From: Pedobacter westerhofensis
GTDB lineage: Bacteria > Bacteroidota > Bacteroidia > Sphingobacteriales > Sphingobacteriaceae
Direction: 5' to 3'
Assembly (NCBI RefSeq): GCF_900182595.1
Contig: NZ_FXTN01000011.1
Coordinates: 62,001-126,000, forward strand
Length of the DNA stretch: 64,000 nucleotides
Below, piece after piece: positions 52,259 to 61,854 of the stretch. The position numbers and the translations under genes are program-made. Positions within the stretch are counted from its first letter, which is position 1. Every line of letters begins with the position of its first letter. Under the pieces are notes generated by a model, which saw only the letters and a list, made by a program, of their open reading frames with translations, was not told where the DNA came from and did not search any database.

Positions 52259-54517
52259 TTACTTAAAGAAGTAGCTCACATGAAACAGTGAAGCGAATTT
52301 AGTTCCGGGGGTAAATGCAATGCCATCAACAGCGGCCTGTCCTTTTAACCGCGTTACAGTCTCAAACTGCGTTTCTTTCCATTTCACGTTAAAAAGGTTG
52401 CTTACCGTTAATCCAATTTCATATCTCGCTTTGGTATAGTTCAGCACCAGATCGTTGATAAAATATCCTTTTGCCACCAGGCTGTTATCTTCATTTGCCG
52501 GTCGGTGTGCCAGGTAACGGTAACGCAGGCTGCCGTTAAAGCCCTTTTTCAGAATATACGTTAGTCCGCCCGTACTGCTCCATACCGGTGCCAGTGGAAT
52601 ATAGTTTTCTCCTTTGGGATCATCCATTGATCTGCCATGTGCATAGTTAAGATCTACATCAAAATATAAAGTACTGGCCGGCTGATAACGCGTAGATAAA
52701 TCAAAGCCCACACGGCGGGTACGCCCGCTGAAATCTACCGTACCGCCATCGCCGGAATACACGTACTCTTTTTCCAGATAACTATACCATACCGCAGCAT
52801 TTACGATCAGGTTTTTTACAGGTTTGAATACTGTTCCCAGATCCGCACCATATAATGCAGGCAGCTTTTTGTAGCCTGTCTCTGCTACAACCACACGGGC
52901 ATCGTTGGAATGGAAGCCTTTGCCCAGTGACAGATAAAACTGGCTTTTATCAGATGCCTGGTAATAAAAATTAACCTTGGGGCTTACTGTATTATTGTTT
53001 GCTTTATAGAGCCCTGCTCCATTCAGCGTAATGTCTGAAGCAAGTTTGTTGTTATACTGATAATAAAACTGATCAAACCTCAGCCCCGCATTGACAGTAA
53101 ATTTTTCTGTAAACCTGAAAGTTTCACTGATATAGGCGCCAGCGCTCAGCTCTTTGATATCGCCCAGTTTAACAGGGTTGATCAGGGTATAACGGTTGAT
53201 CGTATGTGAAAGTTCTGAATCGGTTGTTTCGTCCAGTCGGGCGTTGAGTCCAAAGTCGGTACTTACTTTGATACTTCCGAGGTAACTTTCATGCTGGTAA
53301 CTGCCTTTGTAGCCATATAAATTGCGTGCTTCACGCTGCCTGATTTCATCTCCGTTTAAACTATCTACGAGGAAAAACGTAAAGTTTGTATGCAGGTCGA
53401 ACTTGTACTTTGAATAATACAGCTGATTCTTAATGATATCATGATTGGCCAGTGTAGTTAACAACTGTGCATTTACATTGCTGCGCGATGTTACGCCGCC
53501 TTCATTGGGATCCAGCGCCCCGTAATAGGGTACCACTCCGGCATCAACGGCACTTTCAGGGATTTGTCCTGATGCATCCCATTTGCTGTACATCGTGGAT
53601 GCTGAAACAGTTAACCAGGTTCTTTCAGATAAAGCCCCGTGATATTTCGTAAAGAAATTGAAACGGTTGAAATGCTGCGGATTTACAAAATAACTGTCAC
53701 TGTAACGGTACTCAGAAGCAGCATACCAGGACTGGCCACTGGTCTTTGCCTTTTCACTCAGCAGGTCCATCATTCCCAAGATGCGATAGGTATTAAACTG
53801 ACCGCCCTCAACTTTCAGCACATTGTTACTGATAGCATTTGCGGTATGGAAGTCGACAAAGCCTGTGGTAGCGAAATCTGCTTTTTCTGCATCGTAAGGG
53901 CCTTTTTTATAGGTAGTACCGGCGATAGTTTCGGGAATAATAAAATGGCTGTCGGCATACCCCTGCCCATGTGCATGTGAGACCATATTAACAGGCATAC
54001 CGTCAACATTTAAACTGATGTCGGTACCATGATCGTTGTCAAAGCCCCGCAAAAAAATCTGCTCTGCCTTTCCTCCACCCTGGTGCTGACCGATGAATAA
54101 GCCTGGCACAATGCGCAGTACTTCCTGCGAGTTGGAGATATTCCTCATTTTAATATCTGATTCACTGATCATTTTATAAGGATTGGTAGAATTTGCAGTA
54201 ATGATTACGTCAGAAAGCTGGGTTTGCTTCGGAACGAGGCTAAATAACTGTCCGTTCATGAAATTAGTGGTTACCAGCTTTTGATAACCTACTCCTGTGA
54301 TGACGACCGACTTCACAACACCAGGAATATTTTTAAACTGAAACTTCCCGTTTTCATCTGTAATGTCTGTGCGGTTTGAGGGAAACAGCAGCACGGTAAC
54401 CCCATTAACTGGCAGATGCGACGCACTATCTGTCACTTTACCGGAGAAATCTTTTTGTTGTGCAAGCAGCGGGCTGAAAGGTAAGATCAGAAATAAAAAT
54501 GGTAACAGTTTGTTCAT
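52259..54517 (-). CDS. TonB-dependent receptor under a cobalamin riboswitch
   Basis: 752 residues: signal peptide (to 19), carboxypeptidase-D-like domain (22-110), plug (115-225) and barrel. The plug contains GGGKAEQIFLRGFDNDHGTD and VSHAHGQGYADSHFIIPE, a His/Gly-rich loop. On the protein alone I would call it only a TonB receptor. The B12 riboswitch in its leader (54705-54813) makes cobamide uptake, as with BtuB, the most likely role. No btuFCD or other cobalamin genes are adjacent, and the sequence is not close to E. coli BtuB in plan. It may equally transport a cobamide-linked nutrient. Confidence 0.9.
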   Translation of the reverse strand: MNKLLPFLFLILPFSPLLAQQKDFSGKVTDSASHLPVNGVTVLLFPSNRTDITDENGKFQFKNIPGVVKSVVITGVGYQKLVTTNFMNGQLFSLVPKQTQLSDVIITANSTNPYKMISESDIKMRNISNSQEVLRIVPGLFIGQHQGGGKAEQIFLRGFDNDHGTDISLNVDGMPVNMVSHAHGQGYADSHFIIPETIAGTTYKKGPYDAEKADFATTGFVDFHTANAISNNVLKVEGGQFNTYRILGMMDLLSEKAKTSGQSWYAASEYRYSDSYFVNPQHFNRFNFFTKYHGALSERTWLTVSASTMYSKWDASGQIPESAVDAGVVPYYGALDPNEGGVTSRSNVNAQLLTTLANHDIIKNQLYYSKYKFDLHTNFTFFLVDSLNGDEIRQREARNLYGYKGSYQHESYLGSIKVSTDFGLNARLDETTDSELSHTINRYTLINPVKLGDIKELSAGAYISETFRFTEKFTVNAGLRFDQFYYQYNNKLASDITLNGAGLYKANNNTVSPKVNFYYQASDKSQFYLSLGKGFHSNDARVVVAETGYKKLPALYGADLGTVFKPVKNLIVNAAVWYSYLEKEYVYSGDGGTVDFSGRTRRVGFDLSTRYQPASTLYFDVDLNYAHGRSMDDPKGENYIPLAPVWSSTGGLTYILKKGFNGSLRYRYLAHRPANEDNSLVAKGYFINDLVLNYTKARYEIGLTVSNLFNVKWKETQFETVTRLKGQAAVDGIAFTPGTKFASLFHVSYFFK

Positions 54518-54542
54518 GTATTCTTCGCGGTTTGTTTTTAAA

Positions 54543-54561
54543 GCTGCATTTCAAATGCAGC
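54543..54561 (-). promoter_or_regulatory. Leader hairpin, possible riboswitch expression platform
   Basis: A 9-bp inverted repeat, GCTGCATTT / AAATGCAGC, with a single-base turn lies 26 bp before the receptor ATG. Just upstream on the minus strand a second stem can form (GCGCTGATC with GATTGCGC). The first stem is followed by TTTAAAAAC, so either termination or occlusion of translation initiation is possible. Confidence 0.45.
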
Positions 54562-54704
54562 GCAATCATTTTGATCAGCGCTCCGCTAAAACCAGATGCA
54601 AACACAGGAAAAACGGGTATGATGTACAGGACGCAGGTATCCGGCTGGATTGCGTTCTTAATATAACCTGACCCAAGCTTCAAACCGCGAAAGCATTGTC
54701 AATT

Positions 54705-54813
54705 CAGTAAGGGCAGGTATCTGACTTATAACTTTACAGTTACTTACAGTTGCGCGACAGCCCATGATTTACACATGGTTCCCTTTGGTATACAGCTATG
54801 TATACCCCTACTG
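54705..54813 (-). promoter_or_regulatory. Cobalamin riboswitch
   Basis: Reading the minus strand from 54813: a closing strand CAGTAGGGG pairs with CCCTTACTG at 54705-54713, then a GGTATAC/GTATACC stem-loop (54787-54806). The conserved AAAGGGAACCATG with its CATGG partner follows, then GGCTGTCGCGCAACTGTAA, the short GTAACTGTAAAGTTAT stem, and the B12 box AAGTCAGATACCTGCC. All core elements of the cobalamin aptamer are in order. The aptamer binds a B12 form and should switch off the TonB receptor 190 nt downstream when B12 is plentiful. Confidence 0.92.
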
Positions 54814-54953
54814 GTTGAATAATTTTAGTGAAGAACTCATCATGTTCAAGCATCAGCCTGAACAATATGCCGCGAATGTACAATAAAATATGATACTTAG
54901 AGAGATTTCTATTTCCTGGTCAGTCTCTTCGCTTGACTACACTTTCCTGCAAA

Positions 54954-54984
54954 CAAAAAAACCGTACCAGGAAAACTGATACGG
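54954..54984 (-). terminator. Rho-independent terminator after the second susD
   Basis: On the minus strand CCGTATCAG, a TTTTC loop, and CTGGTACGG are followed at once by TTTTTTT. A 9-bp stem with one G-T pair and a T-tract, 27 bp after the susD stop codon. It separates the SusCD unit from the riboswitch transcript. Confidence 0.9.
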
Positions 54985-55010
54985 CTTGAATAAGGTATTC
55001 CACGAAATTC

Positions 55011-56504
55011 CTATTGATAACCCGGATTCTGGATATACAATCCTGCCGTAGTCTGCAATTCTGCAGCCGGCACCGGATAGATCACATAATTAGGAACAAT
55101 CTCATTGATTTTGGTGATTGCATCAGCTGTACGCCATGTATTCATTTGCGTAACAGCCAACCCTTCTCTAACCAGGTCGTTCCAGCGAAGCCCTTCACCA
55201 AGGAACTCGCGCTGACGCTCCGCCATCAGTGTAGCCAGCGTAACATTTGATAAAGAACCCACACCTGCCCTTGTGCGTACTTTGTTCACGATAGCATCCA
55301 CATCCGCCTGCGAACCTGCTGCCCCGTGAAGGATACATTCCGCTTTCATCATCAGCACATCAGTATACCGCAGCACAATAAAGTTGATCGGCCAGTCTGT
55401 ACCTGCAGTTCCCTTTTTAGTAACATCAATATATTTTTTAATAAAGGGGCTGGCCGTGTAAGTTGTTGCCACGTTAAACGGATAACGCAGATCAGTACCA
55501 CTCACGGTGTTGGTCGTATACGAATTCTTCAGGCTCGTAGTTACCGGAAAAGTACTTGTACCATAGCCGTTACCAAATGTATTAGAGATTCCCAAGCTCA
55601 CCCAGTACGCTACAGGTACAAGGTGCGACGGAAAACTTGCGCCATTCAGACTACTTGCAAACTGAACATCAAATACTACCTCGCTGTTGTTCTCATTGGT
55701 ATAGGAGAAGATTGAGCTGTAGCTGCTGCCAAAGCTGTAAGGACTACCTGTGATGATCTCATCAAACAGCGCCGATGCTTTACTGTACTCATTACTGTTT
55801 AATCCCGGACCCTCAACACCATAGGTTGGTCCGGATTTAGTCAGGTATACTAAGCCAAGAATACCTTTTGCTGCATAGGATGTTGCCCGTCCGAGATCAG
55901 TACCGGTAAAACTGGCGGGCAGGTTTGCCGCAGCGTAAGTAAGATCAGACTCTATCAGCGCATATATATCGGCAACGGGACTTCTCGGAATAGTATTTAC
56001 CTCAGTTGCTGTTTTCGGCGTAGAGATCAAAGGCACTTTTCCATAGAAACGTACCAGCTGGAAATAATAGAAAGCGCGCAGGAACCTGCATTCTGCGGTA
56101 TAGCGCGTTACCAGTGCGGCACTGCCGATGACACTGCCCTTGGTTTCAAGGGCCTGCAGCACACTGTTTACATTGAATATTCCGTTGAAATTATTCTTCC
56201 AGGCATTGGTGATGAAACCAACTGTGGTAATGTTAGGTGAAAAGTTATTGATCCCGTCCCAGTCCCTGTTACCATCAGAGGTAGCATTGATGTTATCGCT
56301 TCTCATCTCCCCCAGCCATAAAGCCTGGCTCGGATAAGCGCTGAGCTGTGAATAGGCACCATTTACGGCCTGCAGAAAATCGTTATTGTTGGTATAGAAA
56401 TTTTCAGTAGTTACACTTGATACCGGAGTTTGATCCAGTTGTTTTTCGCAGCTGCCCAAAAGGATGAGCAGTGGAAGTAAGAGTAAGTATATTTTCGTTT
56501 TCAT
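55011..56504 (-). CDS. SusD/RagB-family lipoprotein, second unit
   Basis: 497 residues from ATG 56504; lipobox in LLILLGSCEKQ. Landmarks are NDFLQAVNGAYSQLSAYPSQ, ECRFLRAFYYFQLVRFYGKVPLI in the TPR region, VLRYTDVLMMKAECILHG, ERQREFLGEGLRWNDLVREG, and a C-terminal YPVPAAELQTTAGLYIQNPG. It binds glycan at the cell surface above its SusC. No glycoside hydrolase follows, so the substrate class cannot be inferred from neighbours. A terminator follows directly. Confidence 0.95.
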   Translation of the reverse strand: MKTKIYLLLLPLLILLGSCEKQLDQTPVSSVTTENFYTNNNDFLQAVNGAYSQLSAYPSQALWLGEMRSDNINATSDGNRDWDGINNFSPNITTVGFITNAWKNNFNGIFNVNSVLQALETKGSVIGSAALVTRYTAECRFLRAFYYFQLVRFYGKVPLISTPKTATEVNTIPRSPVADIYALIESDLTYAAANLPASFTGTDLGRATSYAAKGILGLVYLTKSGPTYGVEGPGLNSNEYSKASALFDEIITGSPYSFGSSYSSIFSYTNENNSEVVFDVQFASSLNGASFPSHLVPVAYWVSLGISNTFGNGYGTSTFPVTTSLKNSYTTNTVSGTDLRYPFNVATTYTASPFIKKYIDVTKKGTAGTDWPINFIVLRYTDVLMMKAECILHGAAGSQADVDAIVNKVRTRAGVGSLSNVTLATLMAERQREFLGEGLRWNDLVREGLAVTQMNTWRTADAITKINEIVPNYVIYPVPAAELQTTAGLYIQNPGYQ

Positions 56505-56520
56505 GTTCTTGTTTTTAATA

Positions 56521-59500
56521 TTAGAAGCCAAAGTTTACACCGATGGAGGCTGTTTTACTCAATGGCATAGAGCCATAATCTCCGGCAACGGCATAACTGG
56601 TATTCCCGCTCACATTGGTATTCTGTGCTTCTGGGTTTGCCCCACCGGTATATTTATCATGTGAGAAATAGTTTTCCAGTGAGATGTAAATCCTGGCAGA
56701 GCCTATAGATGGCGTTTTAAATAACTTTTTAAGGTTATAACCCAGTGTAATATTCTGTACACGGAAGAAATCGGTAGAGTAAATCCAGTCTGACGTTACA
56801 TTGGGATAGGTATATGCAGCACCTAGCTTACCTCTGGCAGCATCTGCATCAGGATTAGCTGTAGTCCAGCGGTCCCTGTAAACCCCCAGGATATTTGCAG
56901 TGGTACTTCCCGAAACATCTACTGCGCGGCCTAAGTACGACAGGATTGAACCACCATGCTGTCCATACAATTGTACGCCCAGGTCAAAGTCCTTGTATTT
57001 AAAAGTGTTTGTCCATCCCCAGGTGTATTTGGGAGTAGGCTGGCCACCGATGACCCTGTCGGCCGCAGTGATTTTTCCATCGCCATTGGCATCGTAATAT
57101 TTTTCATCACCCACCGTTTGGCCACTCACCTTGGCTACTTTCGCATCTGCAATGTCTGCTGCTGTCAGGATCCCTGTAACTTTGGTTACATAGTAACTGA
57201 ATGCAGGCAAACCTTCTCTCAGCAGGTATGGCGCATTACTGCCGCTATATGCCGAAGCAATTTCGATATCAGCATGTGTAGGGCCAAGATCAGTAACGGT
57301 ATTTTTATTAAAAGCGATATTGGCATTCATCGACCACTGGAAATCCGGGGTCCTTACGTTGACCGTATTTAAGCTGAATTCCAGTCCTTTATTCACTACA
57401 GCACCTATATTCTGAAGACTGGTACTAAATCCACTCGCGGTAAGCACAGGAAGGTTTAACAACAGGTCTGTGTTCTTTTTATGGTACGCATCAAAGGTAA
57501 AATTGACACGGTTTCCGAACAAGCCCAAGTCTAGGCCTGCGTCATAGGTACTTGAGGTTTCCCATTTCAATCCTTTGTTCGCTAAACCAGAGACTACCTG
57601 TCCTGTAGCGCTCGTTGGCGTATTTCCGCCAAACACATAGCCTGTACTGGTTAAAGTAGGAATGGAGGCATAATCGCCGATGTTGTTGTTACCGGATTTA
57701 CCCCAGCTTAATCTGAGCTTTAAATCACTGATCTGTCTGATGTTTTTCAGGAAGGACTCTTCCGACACTTTCCATCCTGCAGAAACCGAAGGGAAAGTAC
57801 CCCAACGATTGTCTGAACCAAATTTGGAAGAGGCGTCTCTTCTGATCGTACCCGACAACAGGTATTTGTCTTTGAAGGCATATTGTAACCTGCTGTAATA
57901 CGAAAACAGGGTATTGTTGGTTTCTGATGATGTACCTGTAGTGGTAACCCCTGCGGCATTGGCTATCGCATTGTTTAAGGTAGTAACCAGGTCGTTGGCA
58001 AAGCCTCCGGCCGTTGCCAGACTCACGCCTTCTGTGTGAACGATGTTGTATGATACACCGGCTACTGCAGAGATCGTATGATCATTTGCAATGGTTGTGG
58101 TATAGTTTACAGTATTCTCGTTTAAGAAATTCTGTTTTTTCTGTACAAGGTACGCTCCTGTAGAGTACAGGCCGGGATTGGTGGCTAAAGCCGCAGCAGC
58201 ACCTACGGTAGCCTGGTCTGAAGTATATTGTTTGGTGTTCCTGTCTACATTATCATAGTTGACCGTTGATTTAACTGATAATCCTTTCAAAATCTGATAA
58301 TCTGCATAAACAGAAGTAAGCAGCCTTGATGTTTTTACCGTGTTGATTGCCGTCTCCAGGTAAGCATATGGGCTGATCAGTTTCGGACTGGCCCAGGTAT
58401 AAGTGCTGGTACCGTACGCACCTGAATTGATCCCTGTAGAACTTTCTACAATTGGTACCATCTGGGCGAGTTTCATCAGCTGGTTATCCTTACCTTCTGC
58501 CGGGGGAGCATTATTAATTGAATACGAAGGCGCAAGATTTATACCGAATTTCAGCTTTTTAGTGGCATTGGCCTCGATGTTTGCACGTATCCCATAGTTT
58601 TTAAAGTTGGAATTGATCAGCGTTCCATTTTGGTTGAGGTAATTACCGGAGATAAAGTAATGTACATTTTCTGAACCCCCACTGGCAGACATTTCGTAGT
58701 TCTGATATACTGCAGCGCGGTAAACCTCATCCTGCCAGTCTACATAATCCAGTCCGGGGTGACCTGCTATGGCCCATCTCGGATCTGTCATATAGGTTGT
58801 ATTGATTATTCCGGGAGTACCCAGGATTGCTGCCCGCTCTGCATTGGTTTGCGTGGCAGTTCTGCCGGTACCCGAGGCTACCCATGCAGAATTTGCCAGT
58901 TCTGTTGCCTGGGCCACCCATTCGTCTGCACTTAACAAATCCAGTTTCCTGGAAACTTCTGCCACACCGGTATTGGCGTTGAAGCTGATTTTGGCTTTTC
59001 CGGCAACGCCTCGTTTGGTGGTGATGATCACCACACCATTTGCCGCGCGTGATCCATAGATTGCACCGGCAGCGGCATCTTTTAAGACCTGTACACTTTC
59101 AATATCATTAGGGTTCAGGTTGTCCAGCGGACTGTTGGTGATGCCTCCGGATGAGGACTGACTGGCGACATCCAGCGGAAATCCATCCAGCACGTACAGC
59201 GGTTCATTTCCTGCCGTGATGGAACCTGTTCCGCGCACCTGGATACTCAATCCGGCACCCGGCATTCCACTTTGCTGTCTTACCTGCACACCTGCCATCT
59301 GGCCGATCAGTGCCTGTTCTACTCTTGCTATTGGTTTTTCTTCAACATTTTTAGCGTCGAAAGAGGCAACTGATCCTAATACATTCCCTTTCTTCTGCGT
59401 ACCATAGCCCACTACCACCACCTCATTGAGATCGCTCTGATCCGGTGCCAGCTTAACCGCCAGGGGCTGCCCGCTGTATACTACTTCTTTAGTTTTGTAA

Positions 59501-60042
59501 CCAATATAAGTAAATACCAATGTTGGCTGATCCTCGGCAGAAACGATCTGGAACTCCCCGTTACTGTTGGTAGAAACTACCTGTTTGGCACCTTTAACAC
59601 GGATACTTACGCCCGGCAGCGGAAGGTTTTTCTCATCGGTTACCGTTCCCTGAATGGTTACTGCGCTGCTTGCACTTGTTTTGGAGATGGCTACCAGGTT
59701 TCCTTCCATCACCCTGAAAGTAAAACTGTGGGGTGCCAGAATAGTATTCAGCACTTCTTCCAATGAAGCATCTGTAACATTGATATTAATCTTTTGGGCT
59801 GTAGGAAAGAGGTTATTACTATAAACAAATTTATAGTCTGATTTTTTCTCAATAGCTCTCAGCACGATATCAGGACTGGCATTCTTTAGTGCAATGCTGA
59901 TCCTGTTCACCTGAGCGGTAACGTTTGCCGAAACCTGGACCAATGAAGTAAGTGTAAATATTGTGGTAAGCCTGAGCAAAAGAAAAGTTTTTGACAGCGT
60001 CAGGCCATAGTGGTCCTTACCGGACTTTCCGGTTATTTTCAT
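56521..60042 (-). CDS. SusC/RagA-family TonB-linked protein with STN domain, second unit
   Basis: 1173 residues: signal peptide/anchor region (to about 45), STN domain (48-118; ISIALKNASPDIVLRAIEKK), carboxypeptidase-D-like domain (130-210; GTVTDEKNLPLPGVSIRVKG), TonB-box region NEVVVVGYGTQKKG, plug (225-350; PLYVLDGFPLD and VQVLKDAAAGAIYGSRAANG), and barrel ending SKTASIGVNFGF. It is 16 bp from susD. The STN domain should signal to the FecR encoded upstream. Larger than the first SusC, mostly in barrel loops. Substrate unknown. Confidence 0.95.
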   Translation of the reverse strand: MKITGKSGKDHYGLTLSKTFLLLRLTTIFTLTSLVQVSANVTAQVNRISIALKNASPDIVLRAIEKKSDYKFVYSNNLFPTAQKININVTDASLEEVLNTILAPHSFTFRVMEGNLVAISKTSASSAVTIQGTVTDEKNLPLPGVSIRVKGAKQVVSTNSNGEFQIVSAEDQPTLVFTYIGYKTKEVVYSGQPLAVKLAPDQSDLNEVVVVGYGTQKKGNVLGSVASFDAKNVEEKPIARVEQALIGQMAGVQVRQQSGMPGAGLSIQVRGTGSITAGNEPLYVLDGFPLDVASQSSSGGITNSPLDNLNPNDIESVQVLKDAAAGAIYGSRAANGVVIITTKRGVAGKAKISFNANTGVAEVSRKLDLLSADEWVAQATELANSAWVASGTGRTATQTNAERAAILGTPGIINTTYMTDPRWAIAGHPGLDYVDWQDEVYRAAVYQNYEMSASGGSENVHYFISGNYLNQNGTLINSNFKNYGIRANIEANATKKLKFGINLAPSYSINNAPPAEGKDNQLMKLAQMVPIVESSTGINSGAYGTSTYTWASPKLISPYAYLETAINTVKTSRLLTSVYADYQILKGLSVKSTVNYDNVDRNTKQYTSDQATVGAAAALATNPGLYSTGAYLVQKKQNFLNENTVNYTTTIANDHTISAVAGVSYNIVHTEGVSLATAGGFANDLVTTLNNAIANAAGVTTTGTSSETNNTLFSYYSRLQYAFKDKYLLSGTIRRDASSKFGSDNRWGTFPSVSAGWKVSEESFLKNIRQISDLKLRLSWGKSGNNNIGDYASIPTLTSTGYVFGGNTPTSATGQVVSGLANKGLKWETSSTYDAGLDLGLFGNRVNFTFDAYHKKNTDLLLNLPVLTASGFSTSLQNIGAVVNKGLEFSLNTVNVRTPDFQWSMNANIAFNKNTVTDLGPTHADIEIASAYSGSNAPYLLREGLPAFSYYVTKVTGILTAADIADAKVAKVSGQTVGDEKYYDANGDGKITAADRVIGGQPTPKYTWGWTNTFKYKDFDLGVQLYGQHGGSILSYLGRAVDVSGSTTANILGVYRDRWTTANPDADAARGKLGAAYTYPNVTSDWIYSTDFFRVQNITLGYNLKKLFKTPSIGSARIYISLENYFSHDKYTGGANPEAQNTNVSGNTSYAVAGDYGSMPLSKTASIGVNFGF

Positions 60043-60116
60043 AAATTTAACATGATTAAGTGAATTATTATTCCGGATGCAACGCCAATTGATCTCCGGT
60101 TATATGATCGAAATCG

Positions 60117-60138
60117 GGGAAATACTATAGTATTTCCC
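60117..60138. repeat. 22-bp perfect palindrome after the second fecR
   Basis: GGGAAATACTA and its exact reverse complement abut with no spacer, starting 12 bp after the fecR stop. On the plus strand it is followed by TTTTTT; on the minus (gene) strand it is preceded by AAAAAA. It occupies the same place as the hairpin at 31857 in the first locus. Confidence 0.7.
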
Positions 60139-60149
60139 TTTTTTGAAGG

Positions 60150-61121
60150 TTAATAGATAATGATCGTTTCTTCCCCCTCCTTTCTGTACTCAAATTCATT
60201 GCTGAACTGAAGTGCATTTAGTACTGTGCTGATGCTGGCATTATCAAAAGTGCCTGTAAACCTTTCGTCCTTATATGCTGGATTCTGAATGATAATTTTA
60301 ATACCGTAAACTTTTTCAAGTTTGGTGGTGATAGACTGCAGGCTTTCATTTCTGAAACTGAAGGCCTGTTTTGTCCAGGCTGTTTCTGCAATAAATGCCT
60401 GATGTTCTTCATGGGCTATGCGCTCAACTGTAATTTCTTGTTTTGCATCAGGCCCATTCCTGTCGGCTGTGATCAGTTTTTGGAAAGGTTTAAGTATAAC
60501 TTTCTTTTTTGCCCCCTGATTGACTGTTACTTCTACCGAACCTTTGAGCAGGGAAGCTTCAGTTTTATCATTGGGATAGGCTTTCAGGTTAAAAACAGTA
60601 CCTAATACTTTAACATCAATATGATGGGTATGCACGATGAAAGGCCTGCCTGAATCGTGTTTCACTTCGAAATACCCTTCGCCGCTAAGCCAAAGTTCCC
60701 TTTTGCTGCTGCTGAACAGGGCAGGATATTCCAGTTTACTTTCTGCATTGAGCCACACAAGGCTGCCATCGGGCAGTGTAACATGGTGCTTTTTATCTTT
60801 TTGGGTAACGATGCTCAGCAGTTGAGCTGCAGGGCCGGCAGCCTCTTTTTTTAAGATCAGCCATGTGCTCAGCAAGATAAATACCAGGGCTGCAGCAATG
60901 CCAGGCCAATAAAAATAGGTCTTGATGGGGCTTGATGCGGTACTGATCTGAGCATTAATCTTCTGCAGCAATTCAGCATTTCCCGGAGCGCTAAGTTGCC
61001 CGTCTTCAATGGATTTTTGCTGAAAAGAATCATACCAATCAAAGAGTTCCTGCTCTTCTTCCGGGCTGGCTGATCCATTAAGGTGCTTATCCATCAATTT
61101 ATTAAATTGTTGCTTAGTCAT
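60150..61121 (-). CDS. FecR-family anti-sigma factor, second unit
   Basis: 323 residues from ATG 61121 (MTKQQFNKLMDKHLNG). N-terminal sigma-binding part (1-75), one membrane helix at about 78-95 (WPGIAAALVFILLSTWLIL), then the FecR domain with VTLPDGSLVWLNAESKLEYPALF and GEGYFEVKHDSGRPFIVHT. A C-terminal DUF4974-like domain begins at SFRNESLQSITTKLEKVYGIKI. It passes the state of the SusC STN domain to the sigma factor. It is 58 bp downstream of the sigma gene. Confidence 0.93.
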   Translation of the reverse strand: MTKQQFNKLMDKHLNGSASPEEEQELFDWYDSFQQKSIEDGQLSAPGNAELLQKINAQISTASSPIKTYFYWPGIAAALVFILLSTWLILKKEAAGPAAQLLSIVTQKDKKHHVTLPDGSLVWLNAESKLEYPALFSSSKRELWLSGEGYFEVKHDSGRPFIVHTHHIDVKVLGTVFNLKAYPNDKTEASLLKGSVEVTVNQGAKKKVILKPFQKLITADRNGPDAKQEITVERIAHEEHQAFIAETAWTKQAFSFRNESLQSITTKLEKVYGIKIIIQNPAYKDERFTGTFDNASISTVLNALQFSNEFEYRKEGEETIIIY

Positions 61122-61179
61122 TAGTAGTAAGTGTTGAAAAGAGAACGTTGCCCCCAAAGGGTGATGCTAATAAATCAGC

Positions 61180-61758
61180 CTATTTGCAACAACAGAGAAA
61201 GACAATAAAAAAGACAGGTAAAAAATCGCTGAGGCCGGTACGAAGTTTACGTATGGCGATGGTAATCTGATTTTCCACTGTTTTTGGAGAAATTGATAAC
61301 TGCAGGCTGATCTCACGGTTAGTGAGGCATTCTACACGGCTTAAAGTAAAAATTGTTCTGCACTTTTCCGGCAGTTCAGAAAGACCCGAAAAAAAAGCAG
61401 TGGAGACTTCCCTTTCTGCCAGTGCATATTCAGTATTCCTGCATAAAGGAAGTTCGTGTTCAACCTCAAATATATCCGTATGATTTTTGCCTGAGCGCAA
61501 TACTTTAAACACCTGAAATCTGGTAATGGCATAGAGATATGCATTTAAAGATTCGATTTGCTGGGTGCCGCGCTTGCTCCAGAGCTGAAGAAAAACTTCC
61601 TGGATAACGTCCTTACTCTGAACATCGTCCTTCAGCATTTTAAAGGCCTGTAAATACAGGCGGTTTGCGTACTTATGATACAATTCGCCAAAGGCGGCTT
61701 TATCATCCTCTCTTAGCAATCCGAGCAGCTCCTGATCTGTACGAGTTGCAGTTTCCAT
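61180..61758 (-). CDS. ECF RNA polymerase sigma factor, second unit
   Basis: 192 residues. Region 2: LYLQAFKMLKDDVQSKDVIQ plus VFLQLWSKR. Region 4: LPEKCRTIFTLSRVECLTNREIS and the recognition helix SPKTVENQITIAIRKLR. A hydrophobic Cys-rich C-terminal tail (FLPVFFIVFLCCCK) replaces the usual end and parallels the hydrophobic tail of the first sigma factor in this window. First gene of its unit; an exact TATATTTG box lies upstream. Confidence 0.95.
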   Translation of the reverse strand: METATRTDQELLGLLREDDKAAFGELYHKYANRLYLQAFKMLKDDVQSKDVIQEVFLQLWSKRGTQQIESLNAYLYAITRFQVFKVLRSGKNHTDIFEVEHELPLCRNTEYALAEREVSTAFFSGLSELPEKCRTIFTLSRVECLTNREISLQLSISPKTVENQITIAIRKLRTGLSDFLPVFFIVFLCCCK

Positions 61759-61780
61759 ATCTTATTTTGTTTGTCTGCGC

Positions 61781-61788
61781 CAAATATA
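61781..61788 (-). promoter_or_regulatory. Candidate -7 box (TATATTTG) for the second ECF unit
   Basis: An exact TAnnTTTG match on the minus strand, 22 bp before the start codon at 61758. It implies basal transcription of sigma and fecR by the housekeeping sigma factor. No TTTG at the usual -33 distance. Confidence 0.5.
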
Positions 61789-61854
61789 CAATAAGTTCTA
61801 TATAATTAGTAGACTTTACAAAAATGTTTAAATATTTCTGCTAAATTGTATTAG

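Noticed and set aside
54438..54683. 81-codon minus-strand frame in the receptor leader
   Set aside because: It lies in the riboswitch leader and runs into the receptor gene in another frame; the RNA structure explains the region better.
55011..61758. Complete second polysaccharide-utilisation locus with enzymes
   Set aside because: Only sigma, FecR, SusC and SusD are present; a strong terminator follows susD and the next gene is the riboswitch-controlled receptor, so no enzyme can be assigned.
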